A stretch of DNA of 64,000 bases from the NCBI RefSeq assembly GCF_015704895.1, contig NZ_JADQWB010000016.1, positions 1-64,000 of the forward strand, written 5' to 3'. A program made the translations under genes and the position numbers. This document shows, in pieces, positions 35,353-44,671 of the stretch (the first letter of the stretch is position 1; the number at the start of each line of letters is the position of its first letter). This DNA is from Agrobacterium leguminum (GTDB lineage Bacteria > Pseudomonadota > Alphaproteobacteria > Rhizobiales > Rhizobiaceae). Below the pieces are notes generated by a model that saw only the letters and a program-made list of their open reading frames with translations, had not been told where the DNA came from and ran no database searches.

Positions 35353-36378
35353 ATGGAATCAAAAGAGCGTCCTCGACAACCGCGTGTGACTGTTCACAGT
35401 GTTGCCGCTGCGGCGGGAGTGTCGAAATCGACTGTCTCGCGCATCCTCGATGAGCGACTGCCGCGGTCCGACAGCGAAACTGCCGAGCGTGTGCGCAAGA
35501 TTGCCGCGGAACTCGGTTATGTGAAGGATGTTTCAGCTGCCAGCCTACGGCGCGGTAGCACGATGACGATCGGCGTCATCGTTCCGCGGTTAACGGATAC
35601 CGTCATGGCGATGCTGTATGAGGCAATCGTCAAAGCCTGCGCCCGGACCGGACGGTTTGCTATCGTTGCGACGACCGAGGATAAACCACAGGCGGACCGC
35701 TTGGCAGCGGAGTCGCTTCTCAATCGAGGTGTGGATGGATTAATATTATCCACCGCGCGCGATGACGATAGTTTCCCCGATGAACTAAGAGAACGGGGTG
35801 TCCCCTTTGTACTGGCGCTGAGAACGGATCGTCACAGCCTCTCTGCCGTGGGCGATGATCGGCTCGGTGGTTATCTTGCGACGCGTCATTTACTGGATTT
35901 GGGCCATGAGCGGATAGGCTTGATTGCGGGTCCAGACTATGCATCCAGCGCGACCGGACGCGTCGACGGATACAGGCAGGCCCTTGAAGAGGCATCAATT
36001 GCAATCGATCCCGGCCTGATCATCCCGTCGACATTCAGTATCCAGTCGGGAGCAGAAGCGGTCGCGAAGCTCATGGCACTTGGCAATCCACCGACTGCAA
36101 TTTTTGCCGTCAACGACAATACGGCGATCGGCGCTCTCTCGGCATTGAACAAGATGGGGCTCTCTGTGCCGGATGACGTCTCCCTGGTCGGCTACAACGA
36201 TATCCCGATCGTCAGCCATCTCTCGACACCACTCACAACACTGCGCGTTCCCTTTGATCAGATCGCGGCCAACGCACTCGACTTGCTCACGCATACAACT
36301 GTTGTCCGCGAAAACCAAATTCTCGTGTCAGCCCCAACTTTGATCCCGCGCAAATCGACAGCAAGGCTCCACGTTTAG
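35353..36378 (+). CDS. LacI-family transcriptional repressor (aldolase cassette)
   Basis: This 341-residue LacI/GalR protein has the HTH VTVHSVAAAAGVSKSTVSRI at residues 11-30 and an effector domain starting MTIGVIVPRLTDTVM. The ATG at 35353 immediately precedes the HTH; the frame extending left to 35275 overlaps the operator region. It is divergent from the DapA-family and MFS genes and probably represses them through GGGAACGTTCCC. Confidence 0.88.
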   Translation: MESKERPRQPRVTVHSVAAAAGVSKSTVSRILDERLPRSDSETAERVRKIAAELGYVKDVSAASLRRGSTMTIGVIVPRLTDTVMAMLYEAIVKACARTGRFAIVATTEDKPQADRLAAESLLNRGVDGLILSTARDDDSFPDELRERGVPFVLALRTDRHSLSAVGDDRLGGYLATRHLLDLGHERIGLIAGPDYASSATGRVDGYRQALEEASIAIDPGLIIPSTFSIQSGAEAVAKLMALGNPPTAIFAVNDNTAIGALSALNKMGLSVPDDVSLVGYNDIPIVSHLSTPLTTLRVPFDQIAANALDLLTHTTVVRENQILVSAPTLIPRKSTARLHV

Positions 36379-36777
36379 TTCGGGCAGACACGTTTTGCCT
36401 GCAAGGGCGAAAGGTTTGGCGACCGCTGAAGCCGGTCAGGGGAGCTGAGCAATGCTCGAGACGGAAAAACCGCTTGACTTGCTTTGATTTCGACCGGTGC
36501 AGAGGCGATATGACGCCACCGCCGGCGCGATGTCTTCTGTGCGGCAGGCATCAGGATGGTATCGATAGCTGACGTCTTCTTCGCCTTGAAGGGATGTGAA
36601 CCTGAGACCCTGCTATTCCGATTTTCACTTGGTGCCAGATTATATAGTAGTTGCAGGATCTTGATCCCCTCTCAGGGTGGGATCAGCGCCTATATTCGGT
36701 CGTGCCTGCTATGCGTCGTGATTTGACACATGGCCGCCCATTGTTTGTGAATACTTTTTATCAGAATAAGATAGGGC
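36379..36777. other. Gap without a recognisable gene
   Basis: No supported reading frame is present. Position 36588 onward (GCCTTGAAGGGATGTGAACC) resembles 32577 onward (GCCTTGAAAAGATGTGAACC), so a short dispersed repeat may end near both LacI genes. The rest looks like degraded sequence leading to the IS remnant. Confidence 0.4.
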
Positions 36778-36954
36778 ATGAACGACAAAGAAGCGCTTCC
36801 AGACATTGATATCGCTGCAGGTACCTGCAACGACGAGGCTGAGGAGATCAGGCAGCTGAAGAAGGAACTGGCTCGCGTCTCACCCCAGAGACGGCCCTCC
36901 TTTTTTGATAGGGGTGCAATCGCTAAGAGCGCTTCCTATATTGGCTGCCATTGA
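36778..36954 (+). pseudogene. IS3-family OrfA-like transposase remnant
   Basis: A 58-codon frame contains EAEEIRQLKKELARV, which matches the leucine-zipper end of IS3-family OrfA proteins that precedes the OrfB frameshift. The N-terminal HTH and all of OrfB are absent, and the sequence after ARV is scrambled. It is likely an IS scar at the border of the defence island. Confidence 0.45.
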
Positions 36955-37023
36955 AGTTGATCGGGGGCGAACAGGCTTATCCGTTGGCTGTGCTTCGACC
37001 AAAGGCTTTCGAAGAGGGGTTTT

Positions 37024-38430
37024 ATGCGCATTAAAGAGCCTTTGGTACGATCAGGCTTCTTTTGGCTTCCCGGCAAGGAGGACTACAGAGCACCGGGAAC
37101 GTTGACGATTTCAGAAGCCGGAAAGGTTCATCTCGAAATCCTTGGGAGTTTTTCCGGCCCGACCGGGTCCGTCGAGGACCTTATGGACGAGACGATGACC
37201 ATCGGACGCGTGGTCGGCCAGATTGAGAAGGAAGGCATGCTCACTCTTGAGCACTGCTTCTATCGCAAGCTGCCTTACGGTTTCGGCGGTGTCATCAAGT
37301 CGAAAGTCGAAGCATCCTGGGCAATTTTGGGTGTGGCATTCGACGCCGATGAGGATATCCTTTTCGACGAGCAGTACACCTCTGTCCAAGGCTTCGAGGA
37401 GTGGCTTCGTGTTTCAGGGCTTTCCCTGTCGTTAATTAATACCCCACTCGTTTACTCGGTCGAGTACCGTCGCCCCGAGCCGATTACCCTATATGAAGGC
37501 GATGATTTCACGTTGTCCGTTGGCTTCGGACACACCATGCCGTCCATGACCGACGTGAAGCATGCAGAGATAAATGCCTCGGCTTATCTGAAAATATCAG
37601 CCCGGGAACCGCAGAAGCCCAGCTTCTTTACAAACATCGTTACTAAGCTTCGAGAGTTTGTATCCTTCGCCGTCGACACCACGGTGTCGGTGACGGAAGT
37701 CTGGGCGATCAATAAAGGCATCACGGAACCGATTGGCGAGGGTAAAACCAAACCAGCCAAGATGGACTTGTACTACCGTTCGAAAAACCACCTCGATAAG
37801 ACGCCCAAAATTGACAGCTTCCGGATGTTGTATCGCTACCTCGATCTTCAGGGTAATTCCCAGAAGATATTCGCCAGTTGGTTCGAGTTGTACGATGTAA
37901 TCCTGCCGGTCTTGCACCTCTATTTTTCAACGAGAGCAGGGTCACAAACTTTTCTGGAGGGACGTTTTCTTTCTCTCGCCCAGGCTGTTGAAACGCTGCA
38001 CCGTCGAACCTCGACTGAAACCGCGATGGCCCCCGCCGATTTCGGCGCCTTGAAGGACCTTCTGATTAAGGCCGCTCCTGACGCGCACAAGGAGTGGATT
38101 GGACAGAAGCTGGCTTTCGCCAATGAGATCAGCCTTGCAAACCGACTGAAGCGGATTCTCGAACCATTCAAGGATCGGTTTGGAAGCGATGCAGACAGAA
38201 AGCGTCTTGTCCGGTTGATAGTGGACACCCGAAACTACCTGACGCACTATGACCCTAAATCGGAGCACAAGTCGGCTGATGGAATGCAGCTATATGTGCT
38301 TTGCGAGAAGATGGAGGCGCTGCTCCAGCTTCATTTCCTGAAAACACTTTCGTTTTCGGATGAGCAAATTGAGGCTGTTTGCGTGGGACCGCAGGCGTTG
38401 AAGGACAAGCTCAATTTGCGCCTTACGTAA
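37024..38430 (+). CDS. apeA: ApeA-like HEPN abortive-infection protein
   Basis: This 468-residue protein has an N-terminal beta-rich region beginning GFFWLPGKEDYRAPGTLTI, as in ApeA N-terminal domains. Its C-terminal helical domain holds the HEPN ribonuclease motif R-x4-H in TRNYLTHYDP (R403, H408). ApeA proteins are single-gene phage-defence factors thought to act as RNases. A GAGGGG site precedes the ATG. It stands alone on the plus strand, next to an IS scar and facing the large defence operon, consistent with a defence island. The name is a family inference without alignment. Confidence 0.7.
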   Translation: MRIKEPLVRSGFFWLPGKEDYRAPGTLTISEAGKVHLEILGSFSGPTGSVEDLMDETMTIGRVVGQIEKEGMLTLEHCFYRKLPYGFGGVIKSKVEASWAILGVAFDADEDILFDEQYTSVQGFEEWLRVSGLSLSLINTPLVYSVEYRRPEPITLYEGDDFTLSVGFGHTMPSMTDVKHAEINASAYLKISAREPQKPSFFTNIVTKLREFVSFAVDTTVSVTEVWAINKGITEPIGEGKTKPAKMDLYYRSKNHLDKTPKIDSFRMLYRYLDLQGNSQKIFASWFELYDVILPVLHLYFSTRAGSQTFLEGRFLSLAQAVETLHRRTSTETAMAPADFGALKDLLIKAAPDAHKEWIGQKLAFANEISLANRLKRILEPFKDRFGSDADRKRLVRLIVDTRNYLTHYDPKSEHKSADGMQLYVLCEKMEALLQLHFLKTLSFSDEQIEAVCVGPQALKDKLNLRLT

Positions 38431-38841
38431 GAGACGAATTAGATTTAGGCCCCAAGTGCTTCAATATATTTAGATCGTTTGGGGAAAAGTTACCAGTGTC
38501 GATTGCCAATGAGAACTCACCTGGCGGGGGGGAAGTCCTCCGCCCAATCGTCATCGAATGCCTGTTGCTGAAGTTCAGCGAACATAGTTCGGAACATGAG
38601 ATCAATCTGATTGACAACGGCGGCATCTATATCGTTTTCACAGATCTAGTATACCATCGTGCTCCTGCATCAAACTAGCGTAGTTGTGTACCTGCCGCAC
38701 CGTACTCATTCGGTAGCGTCCCGGCGTTTCCGGGGACGTTATGTCCATCACGCTCGAGGATGAAACCGGTATCACCGATCTGGTGGCGTGGACGAAGGTG
38801 GCGCCCCGCTTACGGATCAACGCCTCACCGAGGAATCGAAG
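38431..38841. other. Intergenic segment containing a dnaE2 scar
   Basis: Apart from the dnaE2-like fragment at 38699-38806, no gene is supported. Short frames on both strands lack ribosome binding sites. The segment separates the convergent ApeA-like and CoiA-like genes. Confidence 0.45.
38699..38806 (+). pseudogene. dnaE2: Fragment of error-prone DNA polymerase DnaE2 (ImuC)
   Basis: The frame reads TVLIR, a TAG stop, then RPGVSGDVMSITLEDETG and ITDLVAWTKV. This matches the OB-fold region near the DnaE2 C terminus (VLVRQRPG, then TLEDETG and VVWPKV), with the glutamine codon of RQRPG turned into a stop. Only about 35 codons remain. ImuA-ImuB-DnaE2 mutagenesis cassettes are common on rhizobial plasmids, so one probably once stood here. 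Confidence 0.6.
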
Positions 38842-40119
38842 TCACCTTTGCTCCATCGATTTGTGCCTCGAGGCGAACGCTTCTGGAAAGAGCGCCAGAG
38901 CAATACGCCCCGTCAAGCTTTGTGGATCGTCCTGCGCCGCCTTGAGCGCAACCGCCAGCTTGCTCTGGACGCTCTTTGTTTCCAGAATGTCTCTCCTATC
39001 CACAAGCTCGGCAAATCGCCGGATGAGGCGCGCAAACCGATGCCTCCGCTCCACGTTGAGAAATGTATTCAACACCTCCATAAGGTTCTTCTGACGGGAC
39101 CCTACCGGGTAGCCGTCAAGCAGGGAGAGCAAACAATTGATCAAGGAGTCGATATCAGCCTCCTCGAGTGTGCGGTCGTCGACATCGATGAGCGATAGCT
39201 TTTCAGCCAGTTCAGCAAGAAGCGTCCCTCGTTCGGGCCTCGGAGTCCCATGGCCACCAGTTGCCGCACGCCAACGAGCTAAGAAGTCCTCGTGCCAACG
39301 GGTCTCAGGTGCCACGGCAAAAGCGCGGCCGCTCGAAAGCCAATTCAATTCATGAAGACCGACGAGCTTGGATTGCCACAAATTCTCCCGGACCCAGAAA
39401 GCGCGAAGAATGACCTCGTTCCGTTGCCGTGAGAGCTGAACGGTCTCGTTATCCATCGAGAACAGGTTCTTATTGTGCGAATAAAAAATGTCTTCGAATG
39501 AACTGAGAAGTCGTCCGTTTGTCGCCGGCGGCTCAAAATTCCACGTCAGCCACAGGAGCCGATACGCCTCGCTATCATAGAAATCTTCACGCTGGATGAT
39601 GATCGGAATCTGGGTCGTCGCGAGTTGAACTTCGACGACAATTGGCGCTTCATCATAAACTGCGCGCACATCCGGGCGCCGACGGCCCCCTTCGGTGATG
39701 AGGTATGCATCGACGACCACGCTTTCCGGCTTGGTCCGGCGATCCTCTGAGAGGAGTTCAGCAACGATGTTTTTGATCTTCGCATGCAACGGACTCTCTT
39801 GAGCGCCGTCAAACTGCCGCGCACTGACTACGTCCACACCGGATGGCGTCCCGGTCCACCATAAGCAGTCTTCAGGACCACCCGGATGATGCTTCCAGTA
39901 AGGCTGTCCGGTTCGACCTTCACGTGGAGCGTAGACCGCATGCCCGCACAAGCCGCAAACATAACGCGGTCGACGATCCAGCCGGGCTCTGGTCGCAAGC
40001 CGCCTGACAACCTGGTAGTCGTCTTTGGGCATCCCCATCAAGGCATCGCTTGAAATCGTAAGCATCGTCTCCAGGTCGATGGCTCGTTTAAGTGTCCTCT
40101 TGAACTGCTTCCCTGCCAT
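38842..40119 (-). CDS. CoiA-like / DUF6035-like predicted nuclease
   Basis: This 425-residue protein has a zinc-ribbon-like region (C55, C58, H78, C85 in YVCGLCGH and KHHPGGPEDC), an HxK segment (SPLHAKIK, H112 and K114) and a PD-(D/E)xK-like core, RRRPDVRAV with D150 and VVEVQLATT with E163 and Q165. This order matches competence-protein CoiA and related predicted nucleases. The C-terminal half is helical and unassigned. It is the last gene of the minus-strand defence run, 165 nt from its neighbour, and may be a separate unit. The defence role is inferred from context. Confidence 0.6.
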   Translation of the reverse strand: MAGKQFKRTLKRAIDLETMLTISSDALMGMPKDDYQVVRRLATRARLDRRPRYVCGLCGHAVYAPREGRTGQPYWKHHPGGPEDCLWWTGTPSGVDVVSARQFDGAQESPLHAKIKNIVAELLSEDRRTKPESVVVDAYLITEGGRRRPDVRAVYDEAPIVVEVQLATTQIPIIIQREDFYDSEAYRLLWLTWNFEPPATNGRLLSSFEDIFYSHNKNLFSMDNETVQLSRQRNEVILRAFWVRENLWQSKLVGLHELNWLSSGRAFAVAPETRWHEDFLARWRAATGGHGTPRPERGTLLAELAEKLSLIDVDDRTLEEADIDSLINCLLSLLDGYPVGSRQKNLMEVLNTFLNVERRHRFARLIRRFAELVDRRDILETKSVQSKLAVALKAAQDDPQSLTGRIALALFPEAFASRHKSMEQR

Positions 40120-40284
40120 CGCGACAAACCATCCCCATCGACCGCATTCTAATTATTGCATCCCGGTAAAGGCGGATTGAACCAACAAACCTCTCCTTGC
40201 GGCGCTTGTCGTGGCGTTCGAGCAGCTCCGCACCCGATCGGCCCTACACAGCAAAAGGCCACCGCTTAGCGACCGAGGCGCCCG

Positions 40285-41670
40285 CTATTGGGACACCTCG
40301 TAAACCGTCGGACGGCTATCAATGATATCTTTGTCGGCCCCAACCATCGTTGGCCGAATCCAAAGCAACCTGCTTTCTGTCAGCGCCTTCCCAAACCGTT
40401 GATTCCGCCAGTGTCCCCGGCGCCAATGGCCAACGGCCGAAGTGCCGAGCATCTTTCGCCTATCGAATGACGTTCGATAGCCGCAGAAATTAATCCAGCG
40501 ACAACCGTCCTGGCGTGCTCGCGCTTCGGCCAATTTTCTTGCTTTGCCTTTCGCCCGCGTTACCTTTTCGTGGACCCGCGGATCGCTTAGTCGTTTTTCC
40601 TGATCGCGCTCGGGATAATTCAAATAGCAGACGAGGTTGAACACCAGTCGCGTGACCTCCTCCAGAACTGTTGGGTCGGAAATCACGTTGCGAAGATCAT
40701 CAGGATGCCCGTCTTCTTCTCGAAAGGTATCCATTGGAATTGCCGATCGACGACCGCGTTCGATGCCATCTGCAACCGTATTGCGGTGCGAGACAAAATC
40801 GTAGTGCGCACGGAGCGTTGGCTGGCCCAAAAGATCGGTCAATGAAAGCGACGCCGGAGGAAGATCACGCCGACGGAACGTGAAATTCACCGTGAACATC
40901 AAATATGAGCGCCACTCGCCCGAACCGGGGATATCCACCTTTGCAGCGATTTCATCCATCGCCGCATCGGGATCTAGCAGGTAACGGTCGTAAAGCTGTT
41001 GGGCAGCTGCATTTTCGGCCAACAGCTTCGCAATGTAACTATCAAAGCTTGCAAAACTTTCGGAGTCGTCCTTACGCAGACTCTCCAGAGCGCCTGGGAT
41101 TCGCTCAAGATCCGCCCATTGCTTTCTCTGCTCAGCTATCAGTTCGTTCGGAGGACGGGGCCTCAACCGGAGAGAGTCAACCAGGCAAATTTCAGCCGTG
41201 ACATAGAACCCATCGACCACCCAGTCGCGATTGTAGTTGGGCAAAAAATGCCCCGGTGCAAGAGCGACATAGAACGTATCGTACGGCATTCGCAGGTTCT
41301 GGACGGGCAACTCATTCACGTCAGTATCGGCCAGCATTGCCAACAAGTCGGGCGCAAACTTAAATATCTGTTGCCCACCGTGGCGCCAACTCTTGAGCAC
41401 GGAGCGCCAATTCCCCTCGCGCAAGATAACCTCCCAGGCGGTTCTTTCCGGCACGCCTTGAGGGAAATCGGCGAGAAAGGCGTCTTCGTGAGGCGCCACC
41501 ACCTGCCGGTAATAGTTTTCCCGCTCTGCGTCGGTACCGTCCGGCCTATTACTATCGACTGCCCAATAAGCATCGAGCCGAGGCTGTAAACTGCGCAATT
41601 CGGTTTCGTGACGCCAAGCGTGCAACTGAGAAAGCCTCACGGCTGGATTAGTCACAAATGCCCCCAACAA
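40285..41670 (-). CDS. Unknown 461-residue protein of mobile elements
   Basis: No catalytic domain was recognised. The protein is soluble and rich in Arg, Trp and Asp. Near the C terminus it has the segment HWRRGHWRNQRFGK followed by LLWIRPTMVGAD. A similar motif occurs in uncharacterised proteins of plasmids and integrative elements, some annotated as related to the anti-CRISPR AcrVA2; I cannot verify that link here. It lies between the DEDDh exonuclease and the CoiA-like gene (83 and 165 nt gaps) on the same strand. It could be a system component or an unrelated accessory gene. Confidence 0.5.
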   Translation of the reverse strand: MLGAFVTNPAVRLSQLHAWRHETELRSLQPRLDAYWAVDSNRPDGTDAERENYYRQVVAPHEDAFLADFPQGVPERTAWEVILREGNWRSVLKSWRHGGQQIFKFAPDLLAMLADTDVNELPVQNLRMPYDTFYVALAPGHFLPNYNRDWVVDGFYVTAEICLVDSLRLRPRPPNELIAEQRKQWADLERIPGALESLRKDDSESFASFDSYIAKLLAENAAAQQLYDRYLLDPDAAMDEIAAKVDIPGSGEWRSYLMFTVNFTFRRRDLPPASLSLTDLLGQPTLRAHYDFVSHRNTVADGIERGRRSAIPMDTFREEDGHPDDLRNVISDPTVLEEVTRLVFNLVCYLNYPERDQEKRLSDPRVHEKVTRAKGKARKLAEARARQDGCRWINFCGYRTSFDRRKMLGTSAVGHWRRGHWRNQRFGKALTESRLLWIRPTMVGADKDIIDSRPTVYEVSQ

Positions 41671-41753
41671 AAATAGATTTAGCTCACTGCCAATTCGCGC
41701 TCAGACTCATCAGGGAATGCCCATGTTAATATGAAATCGAGAAGATTCATCGC

Positions 41754-42647
41754 CTAGACTCTGCTAGAAAAACGATCGTAAGCAGTGACACGAACAGTTC
41801 TAATATCTGCTTCGTATCGATATATTTCATGCAGAAGGTAGGATATTTCGGCATCCTTTTCAGCGTCAGCAACATCGAAATACCAAGATCGCGGCTTCCC
41901 GTTCCCCTCGCCGTTCCATCGATATCCCCGCGCCTTCAAGAGATCTTTGAATTCGAATGGCGAGTTTTCGGCCCATATCCGCCAGGTTGGTAGACGTGCA
42001 CGATCAAGCAGCCTTACGAGGGCCGGGGTGCGCGCCCTCGGCAGTTCTCGTGCGAGGATCTCAATGGCGGCAAGGCAGTCATTTGCGGCGCGATGCCGAT
42101 CGTAAAAGAAACCCAGGGCCATCGCGAGGTACGAGAGCTTGGTGCCTTCGAACCCCTCAGCTGCCCAGTCGATCTCCGACATGGAACAGGCCCATGGTTT
42201 GGTTGAAAACACTGGGCTGAAGCGTTCCAGAAAACGCCGATCAAACGCGGCATTGTGAGCGATCACCACAGCAGCCGATGCAGCAAAAGCGGCAACCTCA
42301 TCTGGATCAATGGACTTGCCGGAAACCATGGCGGTAGAAATACCGGTCAACGCGGTGATTTCAGGCGATATCGTCTTCGTCGGCTCGCGGAGACGGTCGA
42401 AGGGTTCTTGCACCTCCACAACAGTGCCGTCCAGCGCATACCGAAAAGGCACCATTGCCAACTCGATAATCTCGTCCAGATCGGGATCGAGGCCTGTCGT
42501 CTCGACGTCGACCATCAAGCCCACGCGTGTCTCGGCAACGTCGTATCCTTCCACCGGCCCGCGCGGGCGAAGGCGCCGTAGTACCCGGTAGTCGGAGCTG
42601 GCCTCTATCGCCGCCGCTAACTCTTCCAGATTTGAGGCATCGATCAT
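41754..42647 (-). CDS. DnaQ-like DEDDh 3'-5' exonuclease
   Basis: This 297-residue exonuclease has all catalytic residues of the DEDDh family: D47 and E49 in VDVETTGLDP, D136 in AHNAAFDRRFL, and H185 and D190 in DRHRAANDCLA. About 100 C-terminal residues (YRWNGEGNGKPRSWYFDV) resemble the small wing found in stand-alone exonucleases of this type. Its ATG shares one base with the HerA stop codon (TGATG), so translation is coupled to HerA. A longer frame to 42734 would sit wholly inside herA and is rejected. It probably degrades nucleic acid made accessible by the HerA/SIR2 complex; that role is inferred. Confidence 0.85.
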   Translation of the reverse strand: MIDASNLEELAAAIEASSDYRVLRRLRPRGPVEGYDVAETRVGLMVDVETTGLDPDLDEIIELAMVPFRYALDGTVVEVQEPFDRLREPTKTISPEITALTGISTAMVSGKSIDPDEVAAFAASAAVVIAHNAAFDRRFLERFSPVFSTKPWACSMSEIDWAAEGFEGTKLSYLAMALGFFYDRHRAANDCLAAIEILARELPRARTPALVRLLDRARLPTWRIWAENSPFEFKDLLKARGYRWNGEGNGKPRSWYFDVADAEKDAEISYLLHEIYRYEADIRTVRVTAYDRFSSRV

Positions 42648-44671
42648 CAATCGAATACGCCCCCCGCACCAACATTCTGGACAGGTGGCACAGCGATGCG
42701 AACCTGGGCCGAACGTCCCTGTTCGTGGAACCACAGATCACGGATTTTTGCATCGTCGCTCGCTGGAAGCGGAACTGCATCGCGGACCTTAAACGTCGTT
42801 GGAAGATTGACGGAGGTTCCAAAAACCAGGGCATGCTGCTTTGGCAGCGACGGAAGGCGTTTCAGGACGGCGTCTGAGATGAACGGCGTCATCTGTCGAA
42901 TATGCGAGAGATCGTCCGGGTTCTGGATTCGGTGAATCACAAAATTCGAGCATTGCGAAAGCACTGTTTTCGACAGCTCACTCGGTCGCTGAGATGCGAC
43001 TAGGAGGAAAAGACCATATTTTCGTCCCTCCTTCGCTATGCGCTCGAAGACACGGCTGGCATCGATCGCATAGCGCGACGGCGTAGATGCAACATAGCGG
43101 TGCGCCTCTTCCAGCAGCAGGTGCACTGGGAACCGATTTCGCGGGTCTGCCTGCCGGAGAAGCCGAAAAGACATCCGCGCCAAGACCGAGGCCACAAGTT
43201 CCACCACTTCATCTTCGACCGCGTTCATGTCGATGATCACGATCTGATTTTGCTTTAGCCATCCCGCTCCATTCTGCGACAGGCCGAGCAGTCGCGACAG
43301 AAAGGTCCCCATAGACGGAACATCACCACCGCCCTGCAGCTCATGTCGAAGGAAAGCATACTCTGTCCGTTCTTCGAGCGATTTGAACCTGGTGAGCATT
43401 TGCGAGCAGTAATCCCGAATCTGCCGGTTCCCGTGCGCCTCCTCATAAAGGATTGCGAGATCCAGCGCTTCACCGAGGGCGGAAAACTCAAATGGAAGAG
43501 ACGCATAAGCCGGCATCTTCAACCCATCTATTATAAACCCTCCACCTTGCGCTCCACCGAGCAGATAGTTTGTCAGCCCTTGCGGATTAGCCATCTGCCC
43601 AAAATTGATCTTGATGAATTGGGCAATCGTCGGGTTGTTGATCTGCTGGGTTTTGAAGCGCTGAAGAAGGCCAACCATCCGATCGTGCTTCGACGGGCTC
43701 CCTGAGTCGTCACGCAAAATCTGGCTGAGGCACGTCGCGAGGATGTGATTCTTGATCCCATTGAGTTCCTGGGCATTCCCCCCCGAAAACAGCGTGGAGA
43801 GACCAAGCGCCATGCGCAGAATTGGCACCTGGGTGCGTTCGCTCGCTTGCAAAAGCAACTCCCACTCCGACTGCTCAAGAAACCAGTGGGGTAACCGGAA
43901 ACGTCCCTCAGCAGCGGTTCCGTCAAGAATCATATGGGAAACCCCAATCCCACTACCGTTCGCCAAAGGAGTTAGCGCGTTGGCGTACTCCCCGTTGACG
44001 TCGAACACCACGAACGTTGCACCACGAGCGTGATGCTCGTCGGGTTTATCGAACAGCGACTGAAGCACGGACGCGACCGTGCAAGATTTGCCGCTGCCCG
44101 TATTTCCGAGGACGGCTGTGTGGCCTCCAAAGAACTCATCGATCCGAACCTTCACATCGTAGCCGTCGAAAATGACGGATCGGCCGATCGTCAAAGCGCG
44201 GAACCGGGTCGCCTCTGGAGGAATAGCCGGCAGTTCGCCTCTCTTGGGTGCAGGCTCGCTTGGAACATCCGTTTCGAACACCCGATCAAGCTCGGCATCC
44301 AAGGCATAGAGCGCATCGGCATAAAGGGACGGAAATATGGACACACCGAACCGAAATTTCTCTCCCGGCTTTTGAGGAAGCATCCCGACAGGCACGACAT
44401 CCAGGAATTTTGCCGATGACGCCTTGTCCATATCACCGGCGTGTCGGTCGGAATTTCCTACATCACGCTCGCGTAGCCCGACCACCTCGGCAACGACGTA
44501 TTCCGTCTGCACCGGGATCATCAAGAATGAACCGAGGCGAGCCACATAGTGGACATCATCGAAACCGACGACCGTGAAGTTGTCGGTGCCGGCATGCATC
44601 TCGACGACAAATTTGTCGGCCGCAACCGAGACCACCTTGCCGATTGCCCGTTTACGATCGTCGCGGCTCAT
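42647..44671 (-). CDS. herA: HerA-like hexameric ATPase of a SIR2-HerA defence pair
   Basis: This 674-residue FtsK/HerA-family DNA translocase has a HAS-barrel N terminus (GKVVSVAADKFVVEM), Walker A GNTGSGKSC at 189-197, a Walker B/DEAH-like LLLEEAHRYV near residue 545, and the sensor and arginine-finger region SQRPSELSKTVLSQCSNFVI. HerA proteins form hexameric rings. With SIR2 partners they form anti-phage complexes (SIR2-HerA, also called Nezha). Its ATG overlaps the SIR2 stop by 4 nt, and its stop overlaps the exonuclease start, which makes a coupled trio. Confidence 0.88.
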   Translation of the reverse strand: MSRDDRKRAIGKVVSVAADKFVVEMHAGTDNFTVVGFDDVHYVARLGSFLMIPVQTEYVVAEVVGLRERDVGNSDRHAGDMDKASSAKFLDVVPVGMLPQKPGEKFRFGVSIFPSLYADALYALDAELDRVFETDVPSEPAPKRGELPAIPPEATRFRALTIGRSVIFDGYDVKVRIDEFFGGHTAVLGNTGSGKSCTVASVLQSLFDKPDEHHARGATFVVFDVNGEYANALTPLANGSGIGVSHMILDGTAAEGRFRLPHWFLEQSEWELLLQASERTQVPILRMALGLSTLFSGGNAQELNGIKNHILATCLSQILRDDSGSPSKHDRMVGLLQRFKTQQINNPTIAQFIKINFGQMANPQGLTNYLLGGAQGGGFIIDGLKMPAYASLPFEFSALGEALDLAILYEEAHGNRQIRDYCSQMLTRFKSLEERTEYAFLRHELQGGGDVPSMGTFLSRLLGLSQNGAGWLKQNQIVIIDMNAVEDEVVELVASVLARMSFRLLRQADPRNRFPVHLLLEEAHRYVASTPSRYAIDASRVFERIAKEGRKYGLFLLVASQRPSELSKTVLSQCSNFVIHRIQNPDDLSHIRQMTPFISDAVLKRLPSLPKQHALVFGTSVNLPTTFKVRDAVPLPASDDAKIRDLWFHEQGRSAQVRIAVPPVQNVGAGGVFD

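Noticed and set aside
38578..38597. GAAC-N-GAAC as an alphaproteobacterial LexA (SOS) box next to the dnaE2 scar
   Set aside because: The spacing is 8 instead of the required 7, and there is no gene immediately downstream.
42647..42734. N-terminal extension of the exonuclease with cysteine-rich sequence
   Set aside because: It lies inside the herA coding sequence, and the ATG at 42647 overlapping the herA stop is the natural start.
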